Positions 10,308 through 20,557 of a DNA stretch of 64,000 bases are shown in pieces. The notes beneath the pieces were generated by a model. It was given only the letters and a program-made list of their open reading frames with translations, had not been told where the DNA came from and did not search any database. Position 1 is the first letter of the stretch; each line of letters opens with the position of its first letter. The stretch lies in contig JAONQW010000005.1 of NCBI GenBank assembly GCA_028412835.1, positions 32,958-96,957 on the forward strand. The letters are read 5' to 3'. The position numbers were made by a program, and so were the translations under genes. This DNA comes from Candidatus Pelagibacterales bacterium (GTDB lineage: Bacteria; Pseudomonadota; Alphaproteobacteria; Pelagibacterales; AG-422-B15).

Positions 10308-11780
10308 TTATTTCCACCATTGTGTCGGCTGTACGTTAAAATTTAAAGTGTCTTGAAGATTCTTTGCAATATTTAGAAGCATCTGTTCCTCAAAGGAGTT
10401 TGTAATAAGTTGCATTCCAATAGGCAATCCAGAATTATCTAATCCAAATGGAATTGAAATTGCTGGTAATCCAGCAAGATTAGCTGGAACTGTAAAAATA
10501 TCGTTTAAATAATTTTGAACTGGATCAACTTCTTCTCTATTTATTGGAAAAGCTGTATTTGGTGTTGCTGGAGTAAATATGGCATCTACATTTTTAAAAG
10601 CACTATCAAAATCATTTTTTATGATAGACCTTATTTTTTGTGCTTTAATATAGTATGCATCATAATATCCTGAAGAAAGAACATAGGTTCCAATCATAAT
10701 ACGTCTTTTTACTTCATTACCAAAACCTTCAGACCTAGTTGATTCATACATATCAATAAGATTTTTCTCTTGAACTCTTAATCCATACTTAACACCGTCA
10801 TATCTTGAAAGATTAGAAGATGCTTCTGCTGGAGCAATAATATAATATGCCGGCAAAGCAGTGCTAGTTGATGGTAGGCTTATTTCAACAATTTCTGCAC
10901 CATTTTTAGCTAGAATTTTTTTTCCATCATTCCAAAAGTTTTGTATTTCTTCAGGCAAGTCATCACTCATATATTCTTTTGGCACACCTATCTTTAAGCC
11001 TTTTACAGAGCTGTTCAAGTTGGCATAAAATTGTTCATTTGCCTTTAATGAGCTTGTTGAATCTTTGTTATCATGACCTGAAATAGCCTCTAACAATATT
11101 GCGGCATCTTCAACAGTTTTAGAGATAGGTCCTGCTTGATCTAATGATGAGGCAAAGGCTACTGTACCCCACCTTGAAACTCTGCCATAGGTTGGCTTAA
11201 GACCAACTAACCCCGTAAAAGATGCAGGTTGTCGAATTGATCCACCAGTATCAGTCCCTAGAGATGCTACACATAAATCTGCTGCCACTGCTGCTGCTGA
11301 TCCACCTGAAGATCCACCAGGTACTAGCTCATCATCTTTATCAGATGATTTCCAAGGATTTATAACTGGACCATAAAAACTTGTTTTATTAGTTGAGCCC
11401 ATTGCAAATTCATCACAGTTTAATTTGCCGAGAACTACTGCACCTTGACTCTTACAATTTGCAGTTACTGTTGATTCATAAGTAGGTGTAAAATTAGATA
11501 AAATTTTACTTGAAGCTGTAGTAAGAATATTATTCGTACAGAATAAATCTTTATAAGCAAGTGGAACACCGTCTAATAATCCAATTTTTTTATTTTCAGA
11601 TATTCGAGCATCAGTTTTTTTGGCGGCATCAAAAGCCACTTCTTCTGAAATAGTAATAAAACAATTTAATTTTTTTGATTCTTTAATTTCTTTAATATAA
11701 CTATTAGCTATTTCAAATGCTGAGATTTTTTTATCCTTGAGAAGTTTTGCAGTTCCTTCAATAGTTAAGTTTTTAAGCAT
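10308..11780 (-). CDS. gatA: Asp-tRNA(Asn)/Glu-tRNA(Gln) amidotransferase subunit A
   Basis: Amidase signature GGSSGGSAAAVAADLCVASLGTDTGGSIRQPASF. Confidence 0.97.
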   Translation of the reverse strand: MLKNLTIEGTAKLLKDKKISAFEIANSYIKEIKESKKLNCFITISEEVAFDAAKKTDARISENKKIGLLDGVPLAYKDLFCTNNILTTASSKILSNFTPTYESTVTANCKSQGAVVLGKLNCDEFAMGSTNKTSFYGPVINPWKSSDKDDELVPGGSSGGSAAAVAADLCVASLGTDTGGSIRQPASFTGLVGLKPTYGRVSRWGTVAFASSLDQAGPISKTVEDAAILLEAISGHDNKDSTSSLKANEQFYANLNSSVKGLKIGVPKEYMSDDLPEEIQNFWNDGKKILAKNGAEIVEISLPSTSTALPAYYIIAPAEASSNLSRYDGVKYGLRVQEKNLIDMYESTRSEGFGNEVKRRIMIGTYVLSSGYYDAYYIKAQKIRSIIKNDFDSAFKNVDAIFTPATPNTAFPINREEVDPVQNYLNDIFTVPANLAGLPAISIPFGLDNSGLPIGMQLITNSFEEQMLLNIAKNLQDTLNFNVQPTQWWK

Positions 11781-11782
11781 CT

Positions 11783-12070
11783 TTATTCTATAACTTTTGG
11801 CACTACAAAAAATCCTAATTCGGAGTCAGGAACATTTCTGAGTAAATCTTCATTAGATAGTTTATTTTCAGCAATATCATCTCTTAAAATTAAGTCTTGA
11901 TTAAGTGAGTTTGAGGTTGGGTCAATTTTTTCTGTATTAATTTCTTTCAATTGATCAATGAAAGATACAATAGATGTTAAATCTTTTTCCAAACTGTCTA
12001 GCTGTTCATCATTTAAAGATAAACGAGCAAGTTTTGCTAGCTTTAAGGTACTGTTTTTATCAAATTCCAT
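11783..12070 (-). CDS. gatC: Asp-tRNA(Asn)/Glu-tRNA(Gln) amidotransferase subunit C
   Basis: LAKLARLSLNDEQ, ILRDDIAE, FFVVPKVIE C-terminus; gatCAB order. Confidence 0.95.
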   Translation of the reverse strand: MEFDKNSTLKLAKLARLSLNDEQLDSLEKDLTSIVSFIDQLKEINTEKIDPTSNSLNQDLILRDDIAENKLSNEDLLRNVPDSELGFFVVPKVIE

Positions 12071-12127
12071 TGTAATACTTAGATTATCTAGTTAATAACA
12101 CGAATATTTATGATATACCTTTAAATC

Positions 12128-12613
12128 ATGGTCAATGAAACAAAAAAAATTGAAGATTTAAAGGAATTCAAAGATATTTTATTTAATAAACAGCGCTTAA
12201 TGGGATTAGATTTAGGGTCTAAAAGAATAGGAATATCTGTGTCTGACCCTGAGCTAAAAGTTGCAATATCTATTAAAACTATTGAGAGAAATAAGTTGCA
12301 AATATTAACAGCAGAATTGAATGAAATAATTAATAAGTTTGAAATAGGAGGGTTAATTTTTGGCATGCCTCTAAACATGGATGGCACTGAAGGTAAAAGT
12401 GCACAATCAGCTAAAGATACTGCCTACCTTCTTTCTAATAATTTAAATATATCTTATGGTTTTTGGGACGAAAGACTCTCTAGTGCGGCAGTTGAAAGGT
12501 TTTACGAAAAACCAAAAAAAAGTCGTAAAAAGAAGATGATTAATAAAAAAGAAATTGATAACTTAGCATCAGCATTTATTCTAGAGGGAGCTCTTCAATA
12601 TATAAGTAATTAG
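12128..12613 (+). CDS. ruvX: Putative pre-16S rRNA nuclease / Holliday junction resolvase-like
   Basis: MGLDLGSKRIGISVSD, GMPLNMDGTEG, WDERLSSAAVER, DNLASAFILEGAL. Confidence 0.93.
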   Translation: MVNETKKIEDLKEFKDILFNKQRLMGLDLGSKRIGISVSDPELKVAISIKTIERNKLQILTAELNEIINKFEIGGLIFGMPLNMDGTEGKSAQSAKDTAYLLSNNLNISYGFWDERLSSAAVERFYEKPKKSRKKKMINKKEIDNLASAFILEGALQYISN

Positions 12614-12617
12614 AAAA

Positions 12618-13556
12618 ATGATAGAAAAAAATAAAATTTCAAAACTCTCAATTAAAAATCTTCAATCAATTAAAGATCTAACGGTTCAAGACATAGAGAA
12701 TATTATAAATACTGCAAAACTTTTTAAAAATAATAATAAGGAGCAAAATAAATCAATTCCGATTTTAAGCGGAAGAACAATTATAAATTTATTTTTTGAG
12801 CCTTCAACTAGAACACTCATATCTTTTGAAATTGCAGCTAAAAGACTTGGTGCTGATATTATAAATATGAATATTGAAGGTTCTTCACTAAGAAAAGGGG
12901 AAACATTAAGTGATACTGCTGATACTCTTAATTCAATGAACCCTGACTTGGTGATTATAAGACATTCAATTTCTGGAGCAATTAATGAAATATCTTCTCG
13001 ACTTAAATGTCCAATTATAAGTGCTGGCGAAGGATCTATAGAGCACCCTACACAAGCTTTATTAGATGCATTTACTATTCAAGACAAAGGTAAAAATTTT
13101 AAAGATATTGTCGTATCAATATGTGGTGATATTGAACATAGTCGAGTAGCAAGATCAAATTATTATCTTTTAAAAAAAATGGGGGCAAAAATTAGATTTG
13201 TTGCACCAGAATATTTTATGCCAAAAAATATTCAAGATTTTGATGTTGAATACTTTGATAACTTGGAAAAAGGGATTGGTGCATCTGACGTGGTAATGAT
13301 GTTACGTATTCAAAAAGAAAGAATTGATAACACTGAATTGCCATCAGTTGATGACTATTATCAATCATTTGGATTAACTTATGAAAAGCTTAAAAAAGCA
13401 AAAAACAATGTAATTGTAATGCATCCTGGCCCAATAAATAGAAATATAGAAATTGAAAGCTCTTTAGCTGATGACTTAAGTAAATCTGTAATTAATGAGC
13501 AAGTAGAAAATGGTGTGTCTGTTAGAATGGCTTGTTTGGCAATGATGGTTGAATAG
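12618..13556 (+). CDS. pyrB: Aspartate carbamoyltransferase catalytic chain
   Basis: FFEPSTRTLISFEIAAKRLGAD, HPTQALLDAFTI, MHPGPINRN. Confidence 0.95.
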   Translation: MIEKNKISKLSIKNLQSIKDLTVQDIENIINTAKLFKNNNKEQNKSIPILSGRTIINLFFEPSTRTLISFEIAAKRLGADIINMNIEGSSLRKGETLSDTADTLNSMNPDLVIIRHSISGAINEISSRLKCPIISAGEGSIEHPTQALLDAFTIQDKGKNFKDIVVSICGDIEHSRVARSNYYLLKKMGAKIRFVAPEYFMPKNIQDFDVEYFDNLEKGIGASDVVMMLRIQKERIDNTELPSVDDYYQSFGLTYEKLKKAKNNVIVMHPGPINRNIEIESSLADDLSKSVINEQVENGVSVRMACLAMMVE

Positions 13557-13560
13557 CTAA

Positions 13561-14139
13561 ATGTTAATCACACTTATTGGCATATTGATATCATATTTAC
13601 TTGGTTCCATTCCGAGCGGTATAATTGTTGCGAGGTTATTTAATTTAGGGGAAATAAGAGATATTGGCTCTGGTAGCACTGGCGCAACTAATGTTTTTAG
13701 AACTGGAAACTATTTTGCATCTAGTATTACTTTTATTGCTGATGCGCTAAAGGCAATAATTGCTATTAAAATATGTCAATCTTATTATCCAGATATATTT
13801 GTACTTTGTGTAATATTTATATTAATAGGACATATTTTTCCCATTTGGCTAAAGAACTTTAGCGGTGGTAAAGGGTATGCCTCATTTTTAGGAATTCTAT
13901 TGGCATCTAGTTATGTTCTTTTTTTTATTATCATAACTAGTTGGATTGTTGTTTTTACAATTGCTAGAATTTCTTCTATGTCAGCCTTGTTAAGTATTAT
14001 TATACTTTTTGTTACAGTTACTTTTTTACCAGATATTAAATATGTCGAGGCATATTATATTGCTGGATTAATTATACTCATTTCTCACGCGAAAAATATT
14101 TTAAGATTAATTACAGGAAAAGAAGAATTACTTAAATAG
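13561..14139 (+). CDS. plsY: Glycerol-3-phosphate acyltransferase PlsY
   Basis: YLLGSIPSGIIVARLF, RDIGSGSTGATNVFRTG, GHIFPIWLKNFSGGKGYASFLG. Confidence 0.95.
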   Translation: MLITLIGILISYLLGSIPSGIIVARLFNLGEIRDIGSGSTGATNVFRTGNYFASSITFIADALKAIIAIKICQSYYPDIFVLCVIFILIGHIFPIWLKNFSGGKGYASFLGILLASSYVLFFIIITSWIVVFTIARISSMSALLSIIILFVTVTFLPDIKYVEAYYIAGLIILISHAKNILRLITGKEELLK

Positions 14140-14226
14140 TAAAAAACTCCCTTAATTCCTATCATTTATAATTTATCTAATGTCTTAATTTGACAAAATG
14201 AATTATTTTAGCTTAATAAGTTCGAA

Positions 14227-16806
14227 ATGAATTTAGTAATTGTTGAAAGTCCAGCTAAGGCGAAAACTATTAATGCATACTTAGGCAGTGATTTTAAAGT
14301 TTTAGCAAGCTATGGGCACGTAAGAGATTTGCCGTCCAAAAATGGATCGGTCGATCCTGAAAATAATTTTGCTTTTGAATGGGAAACATCAGATAAATCA
14401 AAAAAGAACTTATCTGAAATTTATAAGGCTGCTGAGCAATCAGATACACTATTTTTAGCCACAGACCCTGATAGAGAGGGAGAAGCAATTGCTTGGCACA
14501 TAGTTGAGCTTTTAAAAAAGAAAAAAATATTAAAAAATAAAACTATTAAAAGAGTTGTATTTAGTGAAATTACTAAGTCAGCAGTTACTAAAGGAATTGA
14601 AAACCCTAGGGATATAGATGACTCTTTAGTATCGGCCTACTTAGCTAGAAGAGCTTTAGACTACTTGGTTGGTTTTAATTTGTCTCCGGTGTTGTGGAGA
14701 AAGCTTCCTGGAGCTAAATCAGCAGGAAGAGTTCAATCAGTTGCGCTAAGATTAATATGTGAGAGAGAGTTAGAAATAGAATCTTTTAATCCAGAAGAGT
14801 ATTGGAAAATAAAATGTAAATTTATTACAAGTAAAAATGAAGAATTTGATGCAAACCTAACTCATTTTAAAAATGATAAAGTTGAAAAGCACAGCTTTAA
14901 AAATAATGAACAAGCCGATGGGGTTATTAATGCCTTTAAAGATAAAAATTTCAAAATATCAAATATTTCAAAAAAGCCAGCACTGAGAAATTCAAATGCA
15001 CCATTTTCAACTTCAACACTTCAACAAGAAGCTTCGGGCGTGTTTGGGTTCGGAGCATCAAGAACAATGCAAATTGCCCAAAAACTCTTTCAAGGCATTG
15101 AAATAGATGGAGAAACTGTTGGTTTAATTACTTATATGAGAACCGATAGTACTGAGCTATCAAAAGAAGCAATAGATTCTTATAGAAATTATCTTAGAGA
15201 AAATTTTGTTACTGCATATTTACCAAGTGAAATTAAAACATATAAAAGTAAAAAGGCAAAAAATGCACAGGAAGCACATGAAGGCATTAGACCAACAGAC
15301 ATAAAAATTACCCCAGAAAAAGTTAAAAAATACTTAGATGAAGATGGTAATAAGCTATATCGCTTGATTTGGAAACGTTCTTTGGCAAGCCAGATGAGTT
15401 CAGCTCAATATGAAAGAACATCAATAGATATAATATCAGATGATTCAAATTTAGTGTTAAGAGCTAATGGATCAATTCAAAAATTTGATGGCTTCTTAAA
15501 TGTTTATGGGGAATTTAGGGAAAAGGAATCTTTAGCAAGTGAAGAGTCTTCAGATGGCCCTGAAAATAAGGAAAAACTACTACCTGACCTATCTATGGAA
15601 TCTGAATTAGCAAAACACATTCCGGAGTCTAGTCAGCACTTTACACTTCCTCCACCAAGATACTCTGAAGCAAGTCTAGTTAAAAAGCTTGAAGAATTAG
15701 GTATTGGAAGACCCTCAACTTATGCAAGCATAATTTCTGTTTTGAAGATGCGAGCATACGTAGATGTAGAAAAAAATAGATTTGTTCCTGTTGATAGAGC
15801 AATATTGATTACGGCATTTTTAAAAGGCTTCTTTGATAAATACGTGGATTATGATTTTACAGCTGATATGGAAGATAAGCTTGATGATATAACTACTGGT
15901 AAGATTAGCTGGACTGAATTTCTCTCTTTATTCTGGAAAGATTTCTCAAAAAATATAAGTGAAGTAACCGAGCTTAGAATTACAAATATTTTAGATAATT
16001 TAAATGAAAGTTTAAAATCGCATATTTTTGCAACTAACGAAGAGAAAAATGAAATTACACGAGTATGTCCAAACGGTTGTGGAGGTGATTTAAGTTTAAA
16101 AGTTAGCAGATTCGGTGCTTTTGTTGGCTGTACAAATTATCCTGATTGTAAATTTACCAGACCCATATCGCATAAAAAAGTTAAGGAAGTTTTTGATGAT
16201 ATTGTTCTAGGTGTTGATGAAGTGACAGCAAAAGAAATTAAGCTTCTCAGTGGAAGATTTGGTCCTTATATTCAACTTGGTGAAATGGAAGGAAAAGAAA
16301 AACCTAAGCGAGCAACTATACCAAAAGATATTTCTCCTAAAGATATTGATTTAGAGAAAGCAAAACTATTATTAAGTTTACCAAGAAAAGTTGGTGACCA
16401 TCCAGAATCAGGTCATGAAATTTTAGTCAATTATGGAAGATATGGTGGATATTTAACATGCGATAGTAAAAATGCAACTCTTGAAGATAGCTCTGAGGTT
16501 TTTGATATTGGAATTAATAGGGCTGTTACACTTCTTGCTAATGCAAAACCTGGAAGGCTAAAGAGCTCTTCAGAACTCAAAACATTAGGTGATCATCCCA
16601 GTGATGGGAAACCTATAAAAGTTATGAAAGGTAAGTTTGGGCCGTATGTTAAGTATAAAACTATTAATGCTACTATTCCTGACTCATTTGACCCAGAAAC
16701 AATTGATCTTGACGAAGCAATTGAGTTAATTGATAAAAAAATGGATAAAAAGCCCAAAAAGAAAAAAAAGAAAACAGCAAAAAAAGCCTCTTCAAAGAAA
16801 AAATAG
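14227..16806 (+). CDS. topA: DNA topoisomerase I
   Basis: MNLVIVESPAKAKTINAYLG, TDPDREGEAIAWH, YMRTDSTELS, Zn-finger CPNGCGGDLSLKVSRFGAFVGCTNYPDC, Lys-rich C-terminal tail. Confidence 0.97.
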   Translation: MNLVIVESPAKAKTINAYLGSDFKVLASYGHVRDLPSKNGSVDPENNFAFEWETSDKSKKNLSEIYKAAEQSDTLFLATDPDREGEAIAWHIVELLKKKKILKNKTIKRVVFSEITKSAVTKGIENPRDIDDSLVSAYLARRALDYLVGFNLSPVLWRKLPGAKSAGRVQSVALRLICERELEIESFNPEEYWKIKCKFITSKNEEFDANLTHFKNDKVEKHSFKNNEQADGVINAFKDKNFKISNISKKPALRNSNAPFSTSTLQQEASGVFGFGASRTMQIAQKLFQGIEIDGETVGLITYMRTDSTELSKEAIDSYRNYLRENFVTAYLPSEIKTYKSKKAKNAQEAHEGIRPTDIKITPEKVKKYLDEDGNKLYRLIWKRSLASQMSSAQYERTSIDIISDDSNLVLRANGSIQKFDGFLNVYGEFREKESLASEESSDGPENKEKLLPDLSMESELAKHIPESSQHFTLPPPRYSEASLVKKLEELGIGRPSTYASIISVLKMRAYVDVEKNRFVPVDRAILITAFLKGFFDKYVDYDFTADMEDKLDDITTGKISWTEFLSLFWKDFSKNISEVTELRITNILDNLNESLKSHIFATNEEKNEITRVCPNGCGGDLSLKVSRFGAFVGCTNYPDCKFTRPISHKKVKEVFDDIVLGVDEVTAKEIKLLSGRFGPYIQLGEMEGKEKPKRATIPKDISPKDIDLEKAKLLLSLPRKVGDHPESGHEILVNYGRYGGYLTCDSKNATLEDSSEVFDIGINRAVTLLANAKPGRLKSSSELKTLGDHPSDGKPIKVMKGKFGPYVKYKTINATIPDSFDPETIDLDEAIELIDKKMDKKPKKKKKKTAKKASSKKK

Positions 16807-16859
16807 CTTCGTTTTAGTTAAAAATAAATTAAAGTTACCTCTTTAATCAAGGATATATT

Positions 16860-18350
16860 ATGACTCTCAACTACGAAGAAGTTATTAAAGTAAAAAACTC
16901 ATTAAGTTTTAAAAACCAAGCGTTTATAAATGGAAAATACGTAAATTCAATATCAGGAAAAGTATTTGAAAACTATTCTCCAGTTGATGGGGCGCTAGTA
17001 ACTTCAGTTGCTGAATGTGATATTGAAGATATTAATAATGCTGTAAAAGCAGCAAGATCTGTTTTTGAAAAAGGTTCTTGGTCTAGAATGGCTCCTAACA
17101 AAAGAAAGAAAATTCTGTTTAAGCTAGCCGATCTAATGAAAAAAAATATTCTTGAATTAGGTCTTCTTGAAACATTAGACATGGGTAAACCAATATCTGC
17201 AGCTACTGGAGATATTGCCGCCTGTATAAGTTGTCTAAATTGGTATGCAGAAGCCATAGATAAAATTTACGACGATGTTGCTCCAACAAGAGACAATATT
17301 ATAGCAATGATAACTAAAGAACCTCTGGGTGTAGTTGGTGCAGTTACTCCTTGGAATTATCCATTGCTTATGGCTTTCTGGAAAATTGCTCCTGCATTAG
17401 CAACTGGAAATAGTTTTATTCTTAAGCCAGCAGAGCAATCTCCACTGTCTGCCCTTAGAGTTTCAGAACTTGCTATGGAAGCTGGTGTGCCTGAAGGTGT
17501 TTTCAACGTTGTACCAGGTTTTGGGCCAACAGCAGGTAAGGCTTTGGGTATGCACATGGATGTAGATAAATTAGGATTTACTGGTTCTACAGAAGTTGGC
17601 AAATTATTTTTAAAGTATTCAGGTGACTCTAATATGAAAAGAGTGTCTCTTGAATGTGGTGGAAAATCTCCAAATATAATATTTGCCGATGCACCTGATT
17701 TAGATTTAGCAGCTAAACAGGCAGCAGATGGTATGTTTTTTAATAGTGGACAAGTTTGTGATGCACCATCAAGACTTCTAATTGAAAAATCAGTAAAAAA
17801 TGAATTTCTTGAAAAGCTAGTTGAATACAGCAAACCTTGGATGCCTAATGATCCCTTTCAACCAGATACCTCTATGGGTTCAATGGTTGATGAAAATCAA
17901 ACATCAAGAGTTTTAGATTATATTGAAACTGGTAAGTCAGAGGGAGCAAAAATTATCACTGGTGGAGAGCAAGTAAGAAAAAAATCTGGTGGATACTATA
18001 TTGCACCAACTATTTTTGAAGGCGTAAAAAATAATATGAAAATTGCTAAAGAGGAAATCTTTGGACCAGTGCTTTGTGCTATTGATTTTGAAGGTGAAGA
18101 TGAAGCTTTAGATATAGCAAATGATACTGACTATGGATTAAACGCAATTATTTGGTCAAATGATTTAAATAAAGTTCATAAGATTGCCAAGCGTATTAGA
18201 AGTGGTAAAGTTTTAGTTAATAGTATGAGTGATGGTGATATGTCTGTACCTCATGGAGGTTATAAGCAATCAGGTTTTGGAAGAGATAAATCTTTAGAGG
18301 CAATGGGTCAATACACTCAAACTAAATTGACTTGGATTGAGTTGAAGTAA
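16860..18350 (+). CDS. NAD(P)-dependent aldehyde dehydrogenase, PuuC-like (aminoaldehyde type)
   Basis: TPWNYPLLMAFWKIAPALATGNSFILKPAEQSPLSA, LECGGKSPNIIFADA, FFNSGQVC catalytic Cys. Confidence 0.9.
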   Translation: MTLNYEEVIKVKNSLSFKNQAFINGKYVNSISGKVFENYSPVDGALVTSVAECDIEDINNAVKAARSVFEKGSWSRMAPNKRKKILFKLADLMKKNILELGLLETLDMGKPISAATGDIAACISCLNWYAEAIDKIYDDVAPTRDNIIAMITKEPLGVVGAVTPWNYPLLMAFWKIAPALATGNSFILKPAEQSPLSALRVSELAMEAGVPEGVFNVVPGFGPTAGKALGMHMDVDKLGFTGSTEVGKLFLKYSGDSNMKRVSLECGGKSPNIIFADAPDLDLAAKQAADGMFFNSGQVCDAPSRLLIEKSVKNEFLEKLVEYSKPWMPNDPFQPDTSMGSMVDENQTSRVLDYIETGKSEGAKIITGGEQVRKKSGGYYIAPTIFEGVKNNMKIAKEEIFGPVLCAIDFEGEDEALDIANDTDYGLNAIIWSNDLNKVHKIAKRIRSGKVLVNSMSDGDMSVPHGGYKQSGFGRDKSLEAMGQYTQTKLTWIELK

Positions 18351-18358
18351 GTAAATTT

Positions 18359-19054
18359 ATGTCGTCAAATACTGCTGAAGTTAAAGTAGGCTTACAACAA
18401 TTACATGAAGATGTTATACCTCAGTTAAGTGAGATATCGTTAGATTCTAAAAAACCACTTTTAATTTCAGATGCAGATGAAGTAATTTTAGATTTTCTTG
18501 GGGCTTTTGAAAAATATCTTTTATTTCATAACTTAAGATTTGATCTAAGCACCTACTCACTGTTTGGAAATATTTTAGAAATTAAAAATAATAATCCTAT
18601 TTCTAAGGAAAAGGTAATAAGTCACTTAGATAACTTTTTTGATATACACACTAAAGATATAAGTATTGTGAATGGTGCTTTCGAAAATTTGAAAAAAATT
18701 GAGGATGAGTTAAATTGTCAGATTATTATTCTTACTAATATCCCTTTAAAAAGACGCCAAGATAGAATCCATTGTTTCCAAACTAATAATTTAAATTATC
18801 CAATCATAACTAATGTAAATTCTAAAGGTCCTACCATTAGAGAAATAATCAATAATTTTAACAATAAGGTATTTTTTGTTGATGATATGATATTCAATTT
18901 AATTTCAGCCAATGAAGAGGTTCCAAAAGTTAAATTGATACATTATGTTTCTGATAAGAGACTAGCAAAGCTAATTAAAACACCCGAAGATATTGCTTAT
19001 AAAGCTGACTCATGGGATACAATCTATACTTATATCAAAAATGAATTGGCTTAA
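18359..19054 (+). CDS. HAD-superfamily hydrolase
   Basis: Motif I ISDADEVILD, ILTNIP (motif II-like), VFFVDDMIFNL (motif IV). Confidence 0.7.
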   Translation: MSSNTAEVKVGLQQLHEDVIPQLSEISLDSKKPLLISDADEVILDFLGAFEKYLLFHNLRFDLSTYSLFGNILEIKNNNPISKEKVISHLDNFFDIHTKDISIVNGAFENLKKIEDELNCQIIILTNIPLKRRQDRIHCFQTNNLNYPIITNVNSKGPTIREIINNFNNKVFFVDDMIFNLISANEEVPKVKLIHYVSDKRLAKLIKTPEDIAYKADSWDTIYTYIKNELA

Positions 19055-19715
19055 TAAACATCCTATTGCGCATAGAGGACTTCATTATGATGATATACAT
19101 GAAAATACTAAAGAATCATTTCAGGCTGCAATAAAACAAAATTACGCAATTGAATGTGATGTAGTTTTAACAAAAGACCATGAAGTAGCAGTGTTTCATG
19201 ATGAAAACTTAAAAAGATTATGTCAAATCAATACTAATATTTCAGATATCACTATGAATGAACTGAGAAAACAAAAAATTTATAATAGTAATTGTAATAT
19301 AATTTCATTAGATGAAATGTTGCATGTAGTTAGCGAGAGTGTGCCAATTATTATTGAAATAAAAGGTGATTACACTCCATTCATAGAAGAAAGAATTCAG
19401 GAAATAATTAGGTCTTATAAAGGACCGATAGCTTTAAAATCATTTAGTCTTAAGTCTTTAAATTGGATAATAGAGTTTTTACCATTTGTTTTCAAAGGTT
19501 TAGTTGTAGATGAACATACTAATAATTCTGAAATTATTTTTGATATAGATTTAGATTTCATTTCATGTGATATAAATTACGTCGACTCAGATCTAATTAT
19601 TAAAGCCAGAAAAAATGGTTTAAGTATAATTACTTGGACGATTGATAATGCAGAAAAAAAAGATAAAGCTAATCTTTTTGCAGATAATATAATTTTTGAA
19701 AAAATTACTCCATAA
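19041..19715 (+). CDS. Glycerophosphodiester phosphodiesterase family protein
   Basis: PIAHRGLHYDDIHENTKESFQAAI, IECDVVLTKDHEVAVFHDENLKRL, IIEIKGD. Likely start MNWLNKHPIAHRG, 14 nt inside the HAD gene (ORF opens at 18993). Confidence 0.88.
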   Translation: MNWLNKHPIAHRGLHYDDIHENTKESFQAAIKQNYAIECDVVLTKDHEVAVFHDENLKRLCQINTNISDITMNELRKQKIYNSNCNIISLDEMLHVVSESVPIIIEIKGDYTPFIEERIQEIIRSYKGPIALKSFSLKSLNWIIEFLPFVFKGLVVDEHTNNSEIIFDIDLDFISCDINYVDSDLIIKARKNGLSIITWTIDNAEKKDKANLFADNIIFEKITP

Positions 19716-20555
19716 ATGATCATTAAAAAAACAATTAACTCAATTCAAAAATTATTAGAGATAGAAAAAGTTAATCTAAAAAAAAAGGTAGCCTTTATTC
19801 CAACCATGGGTGCATTACATGATGGCCATCTATCACTAATCAAAAGTGCAAAAGCAAAGAAACAGTTTATAATTGTAAGCATATACGTAAATCCATCACA
19901 ATTTGGTCCAAATGAAGATTTTATAAAGTATCCTAGATCTTTAAAGTCAGACCTTAAAAAATTAAAAAAAAGTAATGTTGATTTAGTATTTACACCAAAT
20001 AGCAAAGATTTATCTAGATATAAATATAAAAATTATAACTTTAAAACACTGGGTTTAGAAAGAAAACTTTGTGGCAGTACGCGTCCATATCATTTTATGG
20101 GAGTAGCAGAAATTGTTTTAAAATTTTTCACTTTATTAAAACCAGACATTGCCTACTTTGGTGAAAAAGACTACCAACAATTTATTTTTATAAAAAAAAT
20201 AGTCGATCAAACAAATCTAAAAACAAAAATAATGATGGGTAAAACAATAAGAGAAAAGAATGGACTTGCTCTCTCATCAAGAAATAAATACCTAAAACCA
20301 GAAGAAGTAATTATTGCAAAAAATATTTTTAAGATATTAAAGGAAACTCGTATTTTAATTAAAAAAAATAAAAAACAGTTATCAATATTAAAAGAGCAAA
20401 AAAGAAAATTAATTGCATGTGGATTTTCCAATGTTGAGTATTTTCAAATTCTAACTAACGATTTAAAACATGCAAAATCACCTTATATAAAATCAAGAAT
20501 ATTTGTTGCAGCAAGGATTGGTAGTGTTAGATTGATAGATAATATTTTAATTTAA
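19716..20555 (+). CDS. panC: Pantothenate synthetase
   Basis: FIPTMGALHDGHLSLI, SIYVNPSQFGPNEDF, YFGEKDYQQ, RNKYL. Confidence 0.95.
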   Translation: MIIKKTINSIQKLLEIEKVNLKKKVAFIPTMGALHDGHLSLIKSAKAKKQFIIVSIYVNPSQFGPNEDFIKYPRSLKSDLKKLKKSNVDLVFTPNSKDLSRYKYKNYNFKTLGLERKLCGSTRPYHFMGVAEIVLKFFTLLKPDIAYFGEKDYQQFIFIKKIVDQTNLKTKIMMGKTIREKNGLALSSRNKYLKPEEVIIAKNIFKILKETRILIKKNKKQLSILKEQKRKLIACGFSNVEYFQILTNDLKHAKSPYIKSRIFVAARIGSVRLIDNILI

Positions 20556-20557
20556 AT

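Noticed and set aside
12121-12387. 88-aa minus-strand ORF overlapping ruvX
   Set aside because: Antisense to the conserved ruvX motif region; no support.
16740-16806. Lys-rich TopA C-terminal tail as a possible frameshift artefact
   Set aside because: Basic C-terminal tails (KKKKK...AKKASSKKK) are common in alphaproteobacterial TopA; the ORF is intact.
16828-16847. ATTAAAG-ttacct-CTTTAAT inverted repeat between topA and the ALDH gene
   Set aside because: 7 bp, nearly all AT, no U-tract; plausible by chance in this composition.
17357-17833. 158-aa minus-strand ORF antisense to the aldehyde dehydrogenase
   Set aside because: Lies wholly within a well-supported CDS on the other strand, no recognisable domain; composition mirrors the ALDH codons.
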